A stretch of 64,000 nucleotides of DNA from Magnetospirillum aberrantis SpK (GTDB lineage Bacteria; Pseudomonadota; Alphaproteobacteria; Rhodospirillales; Magnetospirillaceae). The position numbers and the translations under genes were made by a program. This document shows positions 1-8,060 of the stretch, in pieces (the first letter of the stretch is position 1; the number at the start of each line of letters is the position of its first letter). The notes beneath the pieces are model-generated. The model was given only the letters and a program-made list of their open reading frames with translations, was not told the origin of the DNA and made no database searches. The stretch is taken from positions 109,504 through 173,503 of the forward strand of contig NZ_JAAIYP010000004.1 in the NCBI RefSeq assembly GCF_011022235.1, in the 5' to 3' direction.

Positions 1-69
1 AGACCCTGGCTGCATGGGGTTTTTCGAGAACGAATCTAAGGCTAGCAAACCCTCAAGCGCCGGCCAGCG

Positions 70-786
70 TCAAGCTTCGATTTGGCGCCGGCCTTCACCC
101 TTCTCGCCGCCGTCGGGATCGCGCAGCACATAGCCGCGCCCCCACACCGTCTCGATGTAATTGTCGCCGCCGGTGGCGGTGGCCAGCTTTTTCCGCAGCT
201 TACAGATGAACACGTCGATGATTTTCAGCTCGGGTTCGTCGATGCCGCCGTAAAGATGGTTGAGGAACTGTTCCTTGGTCAGGGTCTGCCCCTTGCGCAA
301 GGACAGCAGTTCCAGGATGCCGTATTCCTTGCCGGTCAGGTGCAGCGGCTCGCTTCCGGCCTCGACCGTGCGGGTGTCCAGGTTGACCGACAGCTTGCCG
401 GTACGGATCACCGACTGGGCATGGCCCTTGGAACGGCGCACGATGGCCTGGATGCGGGCCACCAGTTCGCCCCGGTCGAACGGCTTGGTCAGGTAGTCGT
501 CGGCACCGAAGCCCAGGCCCTTGATCTTCTTGTCCGGTTCGGTCAGCCCCGACAGGATCAGCACCGGCGTCTCGACCCGCGCCGCGCGCAGGCGGCGCAG
601 CACCTCGTAGCCATCCATGTCGGGCAGCATCAGGTCCAGCAGGATGATGTCGTAATCGTAGAGCTTGCCGATCTCGAGCCCGTCCTCGCCCAGCGCGGTG
701 GTGTCGACCACCATGCCTTCGGCCTTGAGCATGGTCTCGATGACCTGGGCCATCATCCGGTCGTCCTCGACCACCAGCACTCGCAT
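70..786 (-). CDS. ctrA: Cell-cycle/motility response regulator CtrA
   Basis: OmpR-type DNA-binding response regulator of 238 residues. The N-terminal receiver domain has the acidic pair at residues 8-9, phospho-acceptor Asp51 (same number as in Caulobacter CtrA) and the conserved Lys in the TKPF motif. The C-terminal winged helix contains the [12 protein letters not shown] and [10 protein letters not shown] motifs typical of CtrA. I chose the ATG at 786 because the protein then begins directly with MRVLVVEDD; the longer open frame adds 49 residues with no homology. In alphaproteobacteria CtrA is phosphorylated through CckA-ChpT and controls flagellar, chemotaxis and cell-cycle genes; in Rhodospirillales it is mainly a motility regulator. 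It is divergent from fliI, with TTAA half sites in the gap. A ChpT gene lies at the far end of the window. Confidence 0.95.
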   Translation of the reverse strand: MRVLVVEDDRMMAQVIETMLKAEGMVVDTTALGEDGLEIGKLYDYDIILLDLMLPDMDGYEVLRRLRAARVETPVLILSGLTEPDKKIKGLGFGADDYLTKPFDRGELVARIQAIVRRSKGHAQSVIRTGKLSVNLDTRTVEAGSEPLHLTGKEYGILELLSLRKGQTLTKEQFLNHLYGGIDEPELKIIDVFICKLRKKLATATGGDNYIETVWGRGYVLRDPDGGEKGEGRRQIEA

Positions 787-802
787 GGGACTGTCCCCGT
801 TT

Positions 803-829
803 TTAACCCCTTCAGAATATGTTAACCAT
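803..829. promoter_or_regulatory. Candidate CtrA half sites in the ctrA-fliI gap
   Basis: The divergent gap holds a TTAA at 803-806 and a TTAACCAT at 822-829. The latter matches the CtrA half-site consensus, but the two TTAA units are 15 bases apart, not the classic 7. TTAA is rare in this GC-rich DNA. Autoregulation of ctrA or control of fliI is inference. Confidence 0.4.
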
Positions 830-898
830 AAGGGGCTATCGGGGCCACTGCAAGCTGCCGCCAGATAAGCCTCTCTGGGACAAGGGTGTTTTTCCGCC

Positions 899-2254
899 GT
901 GAAGTTCCTGGCCCGCAATCTGATCAACGACATCGAACGCCTGACCGACGTCAGCGTCTACGGCCGCGTCGCCGCCGTCCAGGGCATGCTGATCGAGGCC
1001 GGCGGCGTACAGCGCCAGATTTCGGTGGGCGACCGCTGCCACGTGGTGGCCCGCGACGGCCGCCGCGTCCCGTGCGAGGCGGTGGGCTTCCGCAACGGCC
1101 GGGCGTTGCTGATGCCGTTCGTCGATGTCAACGGCGTCGGCCTTGGCTGCCGTACCGAGGTCCAGGATTCCGAACCCGTGGTCTATCCCGAGCGTTCGTG
1201 GCTGGGCCGCACCATCAACGCCTTCGCCCAGCCGGTGGACGGATTGGGGCCGTTGGGCCTGGGCGACACCGCCTATCCCATTCGCAACCGGCCGCCGCCA
1301 GCCGCGTCGCGCCAGCGGGTCGCCGGCAAGGTCGATCTGGGCGTGCGCGCGGTCAACTCGTTCCTGACCATGTGCCGGGGTCAGCGCATGGGCATCTTCG
1401 CCGGCTCGGGTGTCGGCAAGTCGTCGATCCTGTCGATGATGGCCAAGAACACCTCGTGCGACGTCTCGATCATCGGGCTGGTCGGCGAACGCGGCCGCGA
1501 GGCGCGCGAATTCATCGAGGACGATCTGGGCGAAGAGGGCATGAAGCGGTCGGTGGTGATCTGCTCGACCTCGGACGAAAGCCCGCTGATGCGCCGCCAG
1601 GCGGCGTATCTGACGCTGTCGGTGGCGGAATATTTCCGCGATCTCGGGCTTGACGTGCTGTGCATGATGGATTCGGTCACCCGCTTCGCCATGGCCCAGC
1701 GCGAAATCAGCCTGTCGGCGGGCGAGCCGCCGGCGTCCAAGGGCTATACCCCCACCGTGTTCGCCGAATTGCCGCGCCTTCTGGAACGCGCCGGCCCCGG
1801 CGTCGGCCAGGGCTCCATCACCGGGCTGTTCACCGTGCTGGTGGACGGCGACGACCACAACGAACCCATTTCCGACGCGGTGCGCGGCATCCTGGACGGC
1901 CACATCGTGCTGGACCGCGCCATCGCCGACCGCGGCCGCTATCCGGCGGTCAACATCCTGCGCAGCGTGTCGCGAACCATGCCCGGCTGCAACAACGCCC
2001 AGGAAAACGACCTGATCCGCCGCGCCCGGCGCCTGCTCGCCACCTACGAGGACATGGCCGAGCTGATCCGCCTGGGCGCCTATCGCCGCGGCACCGACCC
2101 GGCGGTGGACGAAGCCATCCATTACTATCCGATGATCGAACAGTTCCTGACCCAGGGCAAAAAGGACGCCACCTCGCTGCACGATTGCTATGCCGCTCTG
2201 GCCCAGATCCTGAAGATGCCGTTCGATGGCGACGGCATGGGGCGCCAGGAATGA
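899..2254 (+). CDS. fliI: Flagellar type III export ATPase FliI
   Basis: ATPase of the flagellar export apparatus, 451 residues, the usual family length. It forms a hexamer at the cytoplasmic face of the export gate and helps to deliver flagellar subunits. The Walker A motif GSGVGKS is at residues 169-175; the Walker B region lies in the stretch ending [14 protein letters not shown], followed by the [12 protein letters not shown] motif typical of FliI/F1-beta-like export ATPases. The start is a GTG at 899, which gives the normal N-terminus. fliJ follows after 26 bases on the same strand, so the two are probably co-transcribed. The upstream gap is shared with divergent ctrA. Confidence 0.95.
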   Translation: MKFLARNLINDIERLTDVSVYGRVAAVQGMLIEAGGVQRQISVGDRCHVVARDGRRVPCEAVGFRNGRALLMPFVDVNGVGLGCRTEVQDSEPVVYPERSWLGRTINAFAQPVDGLGPLGLGDTAYPIRNRPPPAASRQRVAGKVDLGVRAVNSFLTMCRGQRMGIFAGSGVGKSSILSMMAKNTSCDVSIIGLVGERGREAREFIEDDLGEEGMKRSVVICSTSDESPLMRRQAAYLTLSVAEYFRDLGLDVLCMMDSVTRFAMAQREISLSAGEPPASKGYTPTVFAELPRLLERAGPGVGQGSITGLFTVLVDGDDHNEPISDAVRGILDGHIVLDRAIADRGRYPAVNILRSVSRTMPGCNNAQENDLIRRARRLLATYEDMAELIRLGAYRRGTDPAVDEAIHYYPMIEQFLTQGKKDATSLHDCYAALAQILKMPFDGDGMGRQE

Positions 2255-2280
2255 CCCCGCGCCCAAGGGGCCTTTAAGAC

Positions 2281-2751
2281 ATGGCCAAGCCGGCCAAGGG
2301 CCTGAAGACCCTGATCCGCCTGTCCAAGTTCAACGTGGACGAAAAGCGCCGCGTGCTGACCCAGCTTCAGGCGCGCGAGGAGCACGTGATCGAGGAGATC
2401 CGCAAGGGCGAGGAACAACTGAGGCGCGAGCAACAACTGGCGGCCGAGGATTCCACCGGTGTCGGCTTCGCCTATGGCGCCTATCATCAGGCGTGGATGA
2501 AAAAGCGCGACCTGATGCATCAGGCCCTGGCCGCCGTGCGCGCCGAGATCGAAAAGGCCCGCGAGGAGCTGGCCGAGGCGTTCCGCGAACTCAAGACCTA
2601 TGAGGTCACCCAGGCCAACCGCGAGAAACGCGAACGCGAAGAAGCCGACCGCAAGGAACAGATCTTCCTGGACGAGGTCGGCCTGACCATGCACCGCCGC
2701 AAGGGCGAAGCCGACGCCCAAGCCGACACCGAGGAATTCGGCGGGGAGTGA
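2281..2751 (+). CDS. fliJ: Flagellar export chaperone FliJ
   Basis: Protein of 156 residues, almost entirely helical and rich in Glu, Arg, Lys and Gln, as expected for the FliJ coiled coil. It corresponds to the central stalk of the export ATPase: FliJ inserts into the FliI ring and links it to FlhA. Sequence similarity in this family is weak, so the call rests on coiled-coil character, length and position directly after fliI. The C-terminus is acidic and low in complexity. The next gene begins 55 bases downstream in DNA of clearly lower GC, so the flagellar operon probably ends here. Confidence 0.85.
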   Translation: MAKPAKGLKTLIRLSKFNVDEKRRVLTQLQAREEHVIEEIRKGEEQLRREQQLAAEDSTGVGFAYGAYHQAWMKKRDLMHQALAAVRAEIEKAREELAEAFRELKTYEVTQANREKREREEADRKEQIFLDEVGLTMHRRKGEADAQADTEEFGGE

Positions 2752-2806
2752 CTTACGGCATGATCCAGATTATCTATTCATCCACCGGAACGTTTTGGAG
2801 ATTGGC

Positions 2807-3916
2807 ATGCCCGCGCTTGAATCCATCACCATAAAAGGATTCAAGAGCATCGCCTCGGTCGAGAAGCTCCAATTGCGCCCGATCAACGTGGTGATCGGGC
2901 CGAACGGTGCCGGCAAGTCCAACTTCATCGGCGCCTTCGCATTCTTACACGCCATTCGCGAAGGGCGATTACAGGATTATGTTCTGAAAGCGAATGGGGC
3001 AGAACGAATTCTTTATTTTGGATCAAAAAATACAGATCGCGTCCTCATCAAAATCGCATTCGCGGATTGGGTCAACCAATACGAAATCACATTAGTTCCG
3101 ACATCTGCGGACGAACTCGTTCCATCGGAAGAATGGGGTTACTTCTGGAACAAAAGCCGCTTCCCCAAAGGCCCGTTAGGCGAAGGCATCCGGCGCATCG
3201 GCAAGGAAGCCGGAATCAGTGCCCCCGCTCAACACGGAATATCCCGATACGTGGCAAACCATTTGGAACGTTGGCGCGTCTATCATTTCCACGATACCAG
3301 CACGTCATCGCCGATGAAAAAGACGTGCGATATCGGCGACAATCGCTTCTTGCGCCCAGACGCCTCGAATCTGGCCGCCTTCCTGTTTCGGCTCAAGGCT
3401 CAATTCCCGGCCGCCTATGGCCTTGTCCGCAGATCGGTTCAGCAGGTCGCGCCCTTCTTCGACGACTTCATTTTGGAGCCGGTCGCCCTGAAGCCCGATT
3501 CAATCCGTCTCGAATGGAAGCATAAACGCTCCGACGCCTATTTCGACGCGGCGGCCCTGTCGGACGGCACCTTGCGTTTCATCGCCTTGGCGACGCTCTT
3601 GCTTCAGCCGGAAATGCTTCGTCCGTCGGTCATCCTGGTCGATGAGCCTGAATTGGGCCTGCATCCTTACGCCATCACGCTTTTGGCATCCCTGGTGCGA
3701 CAGGCGTCGGTGAAAACCCAAGTCATCCTGTCCACCCAATCACCATTGTTGCTGGACCAGTTCCCGCCCGAGGACGTCTTGGTCGCCAGCCAAGGCGATT
3801 CCGGGACCACCTTCACTCGCCTCGACGCCGACCGTTTGGCCGAATGGCTGAATGACTACAGCCTGGGCCAATTGTGGGAAAAGGGCGAACTCGGCGGCCG
3901 CCCCGGCGGAGATTGA
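2807..3916 (+). CDS. AAA family ATPase (AAA_21/OLD-like), putative defence ATPase
   Basis: ABC/SMC-type ATPase of 369 residues. Walker A GPNGAGKS is at residues 31-38, a signature-like LSDGTLRF stands before the Walker B VILVDEPELGLHP, and the switch region reads STQSP, with Gln where many ABC ATPases have His. This organisation is that of AAA_21/OLD-family ATPases found in phage defence. Start ATG 2807 is preceded by GGAG at 2797-2800; a TTG 12 bases earlier is less likely. GC falls sharply inside the gene: bases 3001-3060 contain 20 G+C of 60, while flanking genes run near two thirds. It is followed after 4 bases by a DUF4276 gene, and the two probably act together. The exact function is not established by sequence. 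Confidence 0.85.
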   Translation: MPALESITIKGFKSIASVEKLQLRPINVVIGPNGAGKSNFIGAFAFLHAIREGRLQDYVLKANGAERILYFGSKNTDRVLIKIAFADWVNQYEITLVPTSADELVPSEEWGYFWNKSRFPKGPLGEGIRRIGKEAGISAPAQHGISRYVANHLERWRVYHFHDTSTSSPMKKTCDIGDNRFLRPDASNLAAFLFRLKAQFPAAYGLVRRSVQQVAPFFDDFILEPVALKPDSIRLEWKHKRSDAYFDAAALSDGTLRFIALATLLLQPEMLRPSVILVDEPELGLHPYAITLLASLVRQASVKTQVILSTQSPLLLDQFPPEDVLVASQGDSGTTFTRLDADRLAEWLNDYSLGQLWEKGELGGRPGGD

Positions 3917-3920
3917 GATC

Positions 3921-4622
3921 GTGACTCGTTTGCTCATTCATGTGGAGGGCGAGACCGAGGAGACATTCGTCAGAGAGGTCTTGCGCCCGCACCTCTTCGC
4001 CTACGGATACCAGCGTGTGGATGCAAGGTTGCTGGGCAACACCCGGTTGCGTTCCCACCGAGGCGGCATCCGCCCCTGGACGTCCGCACGGACCGACATC
4101 CTGCGGCATTTGTCCGAAGACAAGGGGTGTCTGGCCACAACCATGGTAGATTATTATGGTTTGCCTGTCGGGGAAGGGCGGGCATGGCCAGGACGATTAG
4201 AGGCCCGCGGACGGCCTTTCGCCGAAAAAGCCGCCGTCATGGAGAAAGCCATCATGGCCGATTTGGAGGGGCTGGCGGACTTTGCCGTTACACGCCGGTT
4301 TATCCCATTCGTGATCATGCACGAGTTCGAGGCCCTATTGTTCAGCGATTGCGAAGCCTTCGCCCGTGGAATCGGACAAGACTCGATGGCCAAGGCGTTC
4401 CAGGAAATTCGCGACCTTTTCTCTTCCCCCGAAGAAATCAACGATTCTCCAGAAACGGCCCCGTCAAAACGAGTTGAACGCCTTGTCCCTGGATACGAAA
4501 AACCACTCATGGGCACCATTGCGGCATTGGAAATAGGTCTTCCCGCCATTCGCTCCGCCTGTCCGAGCTTCCATTGCTGGCTGGAGCGGCTGGAACACTG
4601 GCCTCGGCACCCCGCGCCATGA
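3921..4622 (+). CDS. DUF4276 family protein (Toprim-like), partner of the AAA ATPase
   Basis: Protein of 233 residues with family hallmarks: an N-terminal beta strand ending VEGETEETFV, the TMVDYYGLP motif, and the HEFEALLFSD motif near the centre. DUF4276 proteins are predicted Toprim-fold proteins that pair with AAA ATPases in arrangements resembling OLD-type systems, where the Toprim part is the nuclease. Start GTG 3921 lies 4 bases after the ATPase stop with GGAG at 3908-3911; an in-frame start at 3852 would place 23 residues inside the ATPase gene and lacks support. Its last bases overlap the ATG of the next gene (ATGA), so the insertion is tightly fitted into the locus. Nuclease activity is inference. 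Confidence 0.8.
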   Translation: MTRLLIHVEGETEETFVREVLRPHLFAYGYQRVDARLLGNTRLRSHRGGIRPWTSARTDILRHLSEDKGCLATTMVDYYGLPVGEGRAWPGRLEARGRPFAEKAAVMEKAIMADLEGLADFAVTRRFIPFVIMHEFEALLFSDCEAFARGIGQDSMAKAFQEIRDLFSSPEEINDSPETAPSKRVERLVPGYEKPLMGTIAALEIGLPAIRSACPSFHCWLERLEHWPRHPAP

Positions 4623-5590
4623 CCGATATTCCGCCGCCGCCCGCTCCGATTCCCACCGGCCTGACCGGCTATCTTGCCGCCGAGGGGTTCGAGGACGATT
4701 TGCGCACCGAACTGGGCGACACCGTGGTCGAGGAACACGGCCGGCTGTTGCTGGCCGAGGGGCCGGCCCGGCCTGTCGCCTGGGTCGCCAACGTCTGGCA
4801 CGACGTGGTGCGCATCCCCATCGCCTCGATCGGCGAGGGCGCCAGGGCGTTGCGGGCGATCCAGCGCAACTGGTGGCCCTATGCCCCCATCCTGCACCGC
4901 CGCACCACGCTGATGGTGGACAAGCTGCCCAAGGTGTCGGCCAAGCCCCTGGCGTTCGGCACGCCGGCGCCCACCGCGCCGCTGGGCTCGTTCACCCTGA
5001 CCGACGAGAATACCCTGTTGGCGGCGGCGCGTTGCGACAGTCCGTTTCCCAACGGCGAATGCGCCTTCGTCGAGGACAAGACGACGCCGCCCAACCGCGC
5101 CTATCTGAAACTGTGGGACGCCTTCACCCGGCTGGGCACCGCCCCCGGCCCCGGCGAGCTGTGCCTGGACCTGGGCGCCTGTCCCGGCGGCTGGAGCTGG
5201 GTGATCGCCTCGCTGGGGGCCAAGGTGATCAGCGTCGACAAGGCACCGCTGGATCCCCGCATCGCCGCCATGCCCGGCATCACGGCCCGCAAGGAAAGCG
5301 CCTTCGGACTGGATCCGCAAAGCGTCGGGCCGGTGGACTGGCTGTTTTCCGACATCATCTGCTATCCCGAGCGGCTGCTGGGATTGGTCAACCGCTGGCG
5401 GGCCAGCGGGTTGGTCCGCAACTTCCTGTGCACCATCAAGTTCCAGGGCGAAACCGATTTCGCCGCCTTGCAGTCCTTTGCCGCCATTCCGGGATCACGC
5501 GTCTTCCATCTCCACCATAACAAGCACGAGTTGACCTGGGTGTTGCTGGAACGGGACAGGGAGGTTGCCTCGCCGGAAGTGAACAGGTAA
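4619..5590 (+). CDS. RlmM-like SAM-dependent RNA 2'-O-methyltransferase
   Basis: Protein of 323 residues with a Rossmann methyltransferase domain. Motif I LDLGACPGGWSWV is the SAM-binding loop, followed by VISVDKAPLD, then FSDIICYPER, a Lys in CTIKFQG and a Glu in NKHELTW. This fits the FtsJ/RlmM fold, whose E. coli member methylates C2498 of 23S rRNA. The N-terminal 130 residues may correspond to the THUMP-like region of RlmM. The protein is shorter than E. coli RlmM (366 residues). Start ATG 4619 overlaps the preceding stop by 4 bases. The substrate is inferred from family only; rRNA is most likely. Confidence 0.75.
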   Translation: MTDIPPPPAPIPTGLTGYLAAEGFEDDLRTELGDTVVEEHGRLLLAEGPARPVAWVANVWHDVVRIPIASIGEGARALRAIQRNWWPYAPILHRRTTLMVDKLPKVSAKPLAFGTPAPTAPLGSFTLTDENTLLAAARCDSPFPNGECAFVEDKTTPPNRAYLKLWDAFTRLGTAPGPGELCLDLGACPGGWSWVIASLGAKVISVDKAPLDPRIAAMPGITARKESAFGLDPQSVGPVDWLFSDIICYPERLLGLVNRWRASGLVRNFLCTIKFQGETDFAALQSFAAIPGSRVFHLHHNKHELTWVLLERDREVASPEVNR

Positions 5591-5631
5591 ACCAATAGCT
5601 TCCGTGAATTGCCCTTGGGGGCCCTGGGGTC

Positions 5632-6741
5632 ATGGCCGTTCCTACGCTTCCGCCGCCGGTGGACATCGACAACGACACCAAGAAGGCCATCATCGACGGC
5701 CTGAAGAAGGTACTTGCCTGCCTGCAAAAGAATGGCTTGGCCGACGAGGGGCTGACCTATCAGGACCTGATCTCGCACCCCGACGTGCTTGAGGATTTCA
5801 TCGGCCAGTTCACCGCCAACCGGCCGCTGTGCGACGACATCGTCAAGGCCAAGGACGGCCAGCCGGTGCGCGACGACGACCAGATGCTGGTGTGCAACGT
5901 CTCGCTGCATCAGGTTCAGCAATTGCTGATCCGCACTTGCGCGAAAAAGGTGTTCGAAGCCGACAAGAGCGCGCACACGGTCACCGAGACGGTGACCAAG
6001 AAGGCGCTGTTCGGCCTGATCAAGAAGACCGAACAGGTCGAGGTCACCCGCGTCGGCAACGACCCGGTCGAGGAACGCAAGCTGCGCGAGCTTTACCGCT
6101 ATCTGGCCTTCGCGTGGCAATTGCCGCTGCTTTCCGCCTATCGCGAACACCTGACCTATCAGCAGATCATCGAGATCGGCGACGACGTCCTGGCGCTGGC
6201 GACGCCCGAAGCGATCGCCACGGTGGGCAAGTTCGACCCCGCCACCCTGAAGAAGGTCAAGGCCGCCGCCGGACCCGACTTCACCGACATCCTGGTCAAC
6301 CGGCCCCAGGCCATCGCCGGCGTCGCGGTGTGGAACCGCGACATGTACGAATTCTACCGCAAGATGCTGGGCGACGCCGCCTGGGCGTTCTTCGCCCGCG
6401 AAAAGGACTTCTTCAACGTGGTCGCCTCGCTGGACAAGCCGGTGGCGCGGGTTTACGGCGACGTCTTGTCCTTCATCTCGTCGGAAAGCCTGGCCGAGAT
6501 CCAGCGCCTCAACATCGACAAGAGCGAGGTGCTGGTGACGTCCCTGCGCATGGCCTTCGGCAACCGTCTGCCGCTGGTGCTGGGGCATCCCAACTTCGCC
6601 AAGGACATCCTGCGCAAGGTGGTGGACAACCTTTTGCACATGAGCCAGGAGAAGGACAAGCTGATGGCGTCCTTCTCGCTGACCTGCAAGGCCATGGTCC
6701 CCACCGTCAACGAATGGCTGGCCAAGCAGCCGCGGCCGTGA
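5632..6741 (+). CDS. Uncharacterised protein in operon with a CNT transporter
   Basis: I do not recognise this 369-residue protein. It is predicted to be soluble and largely helical, with no signal peptide or membrane segment. It starts MAVPTLPPPVDID and ends with a helical stretch containing KDKLMASFSL. Features that can be seen are an early Cys pair region, a run around residues 110-140 rich in Lys and Thr (TVTETVTKKAL), and no obvious catalytic motif. The stop codon overlaps the GTG start of the transporter gene (GTGA), so translation is probably coupled. Codon use and GC match the surrounding genes, so it looks native. Confidence 0.8.
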   Translation: MAVPTLPPPVDIDNDTKKAIIDGLKKVLACLQKNGLADEGLTYQDLISHPDVLEDFIGQFTANRPLCDDIVKAKDGQPVRDDDQMLVCNVSLHQVQQLLIRTCAKKVFEADKSAHTVTETVTKKALFGLIKKTEQVEVTRVGNDPVEERKLRELYRYLAFAWQLPLLSAYREHLTYQQIIEIGDDVLALATPEAIATVGKFDPATLKKVKAAAGPDFTDILVNRPQAIAGVAVWNRDMYEFYRKMLGDAAWAFFAREKDFFNVVASLDKPVARVYGDVLSFISSESLAEIQRLNIDKSEVLVTSLRMAFGNRLPLVLGHPNFAKDILRKVVDNLLHMSQEKDKLMASFSLTCKAMVPTVNEWLAKQPRP

Positions 6742-7982
6742 CCCAAATCCTGCACGGTATCGCTGGCGTGGCCGGCTTGCTCGCCATCGCGCTGGCATTG
6801 TCCGAGGCCCGTTCGCGCGTGTCGTGGCGCACCGTCGTCGCCGGCCTGGGCGCCCAGTTCCTGATCGCCACGCTGCTGCTCAAGGTGCCCATGGTGCGCC
6901 CGCTGTTCATGGCGCTCAACCACGCGGTGGACGTGTTGCAGGCGGCGACGCTGGCCGGCACCTCCTTCGTGTTCGGCTATGTGGGCGGCGGCCCCGCGCC
7001 CTTCGCCCTGTCCGACCCGTCCAAGGGCTTCGTGCTGGCCTTCCAGGCGTTGCCGCTGGTGCTGATCATGAGCGCGCTGTCGGCGCTTTTGTACCATTGG
7101 CGCATCCTGCCCCTGGTGGTGCGCGGCTTCGCCCTGTTGCTGGAAAAGGGTTTCCGGCTGGGCGGCGCGGTGGGCATGGCCGCCGCCGCCATGCCTTTCC
7201 TGGGCATGATCGAAAGCCCGTTGCTGATCCGCCCCTATCTGTCCCGCCTGCAACGGGGCGAACTGTTCGTGATGATGACCGGCGGCATGGCGACCATCGC
7301 CGGCACCGTCCTGGTGCTTTACGCCACCTTCCTGTCGGGCACCATTCCCGACGCGGTGGGCCACCTTTTGACCGCGACCCTGGTCAGCGTGCCGGCGGCG
7401 GTGATGGTGGCGCGCATCATGGTGCCCGACGATTCCCGCACCGACGCCGGCAAGCTGGACCACACCACCTATTCCGGCAGCATGGACGCGGTGGTGCGCG
7501 GCACCATGGACGGGCTGCACCTTCTGGGCGCCATCATCGCCATGCTGGTCGTGCTGGTGGCGCTGGTGCATCTGGTCAACGCCGGCCTGTCGCTGCTGCC
7601 CGACGTGGCTGGGGCCAAGCTGACGCTGCAACGCATGATGGGGGTGATCATGTCCCCTGTGGCGTGGCTGATGGGCATTCCGGCCGACGAGATGGCCACC
7701 GCCGGCGCGCTGATGGGCACCAAGACCGTGCTCAACGAATTGCTGGCCTATCTCGAGCTGTCCAACCTGCCGCCGGGCGCGCTGTCCGAACGCTCGCGCC
7801 TGATCATGAGCTACGGATTGTGCGGCTTCGCCAATTTCGGGTCGCTGGGCATCATGATCGCCGGACTTTCGGCCATGGCGCCCGACCGGCGCGGCGACAT
7901 CGTCGCGCTGGGCTGGCGGGCCATGGCGGCCGGCACCATCGCCACCTGCCTGACCGCCGCCACCGTGGGCTTGCTGATCTGA
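6738..7982 (+). CDS. Concentrative nucleoside transporter-like (CNT/NupC family) permease
   Basis: Polytopic inner-membrane protein of 414 residues. CNT hallmarks are GTSFVFGYVG, AFQALPLVLIMSALSALLYHW, ESPLLIRPYL, MTGGMATIAGTVL, TVLNELLAYLEL and SYGLCGFANFGSLGI. CNT proteins import nucleosides with Na+ or H+. The motif that in Vibrio cholerae CNT is GQTEAP, where Gln and Thr contact the base, reads GMIESP here, while the Glu is kept; the ribose-site Asn-Glu and the SYxLCGFANF segment are conserved. This suggests altered base recognition. The start is GTG 6738, overlapping the previous stop. An open frame continuing upstream to 5829 lies inside the previous gene and is not used. Confidence 0.85.
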   Translation: MTQILHGIAGVAGLLAIALALSEARSRVSWRTVVAGLGAQFLIATLLLKVPMVRPLFMALNHAVDVLQAATLAGTSFVFGYVGGGPAPFALSDPSKGFVLAFQALPLVLIMSALSALLYHWRILPLVVRGFALLLEKGFRLGGAVGMAAAAMPFLGMIESPLLIRPYLSRLQRGELFVMMTGGMATIAGTVLVLYATFLSGTIPDAVGHLLTATLVSVPAAVMVARIMVPDDSRTDAGKLDHTTYSGSMDAVVRGTMDGLHLLGAIIAMLVVLVALVHLVNAGLSLLPDVAGAKLTLQRMMGVIMSPVAWLMGIPADEMATAGALMGTKTVLNELLAYLELSNLPPGALSERSRLIMSYGLCGFANFGSLGIMIAGLSAMAPDRRGDIVALGWRAMAAGTIATCLTAATVGLLI

Positions 7983-8060
7983 TACAACCCTGCCGCCATC
8001 GTTCGCCAGAGCACGACCTTTCGTTTACAAGGCCGCAACAATACTGCATCTTCCTTCATC

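Noticed and set aside
1..69. Left-edge sequence as part of a gene or terminator for ctrA
   Set aside because: No open frame with support and no stem followed by a T tract on the minus strand; nothing recognisable is seen.
5829..6737. N-terminal extension of the CNT transporter frame
   Set aside because: The extension lies out of frame inside the preceding gene and gives an Arg/Pro/Gly-rich non-membrane sequence; a coupled GTG at 6738 gives a normal CNT length.
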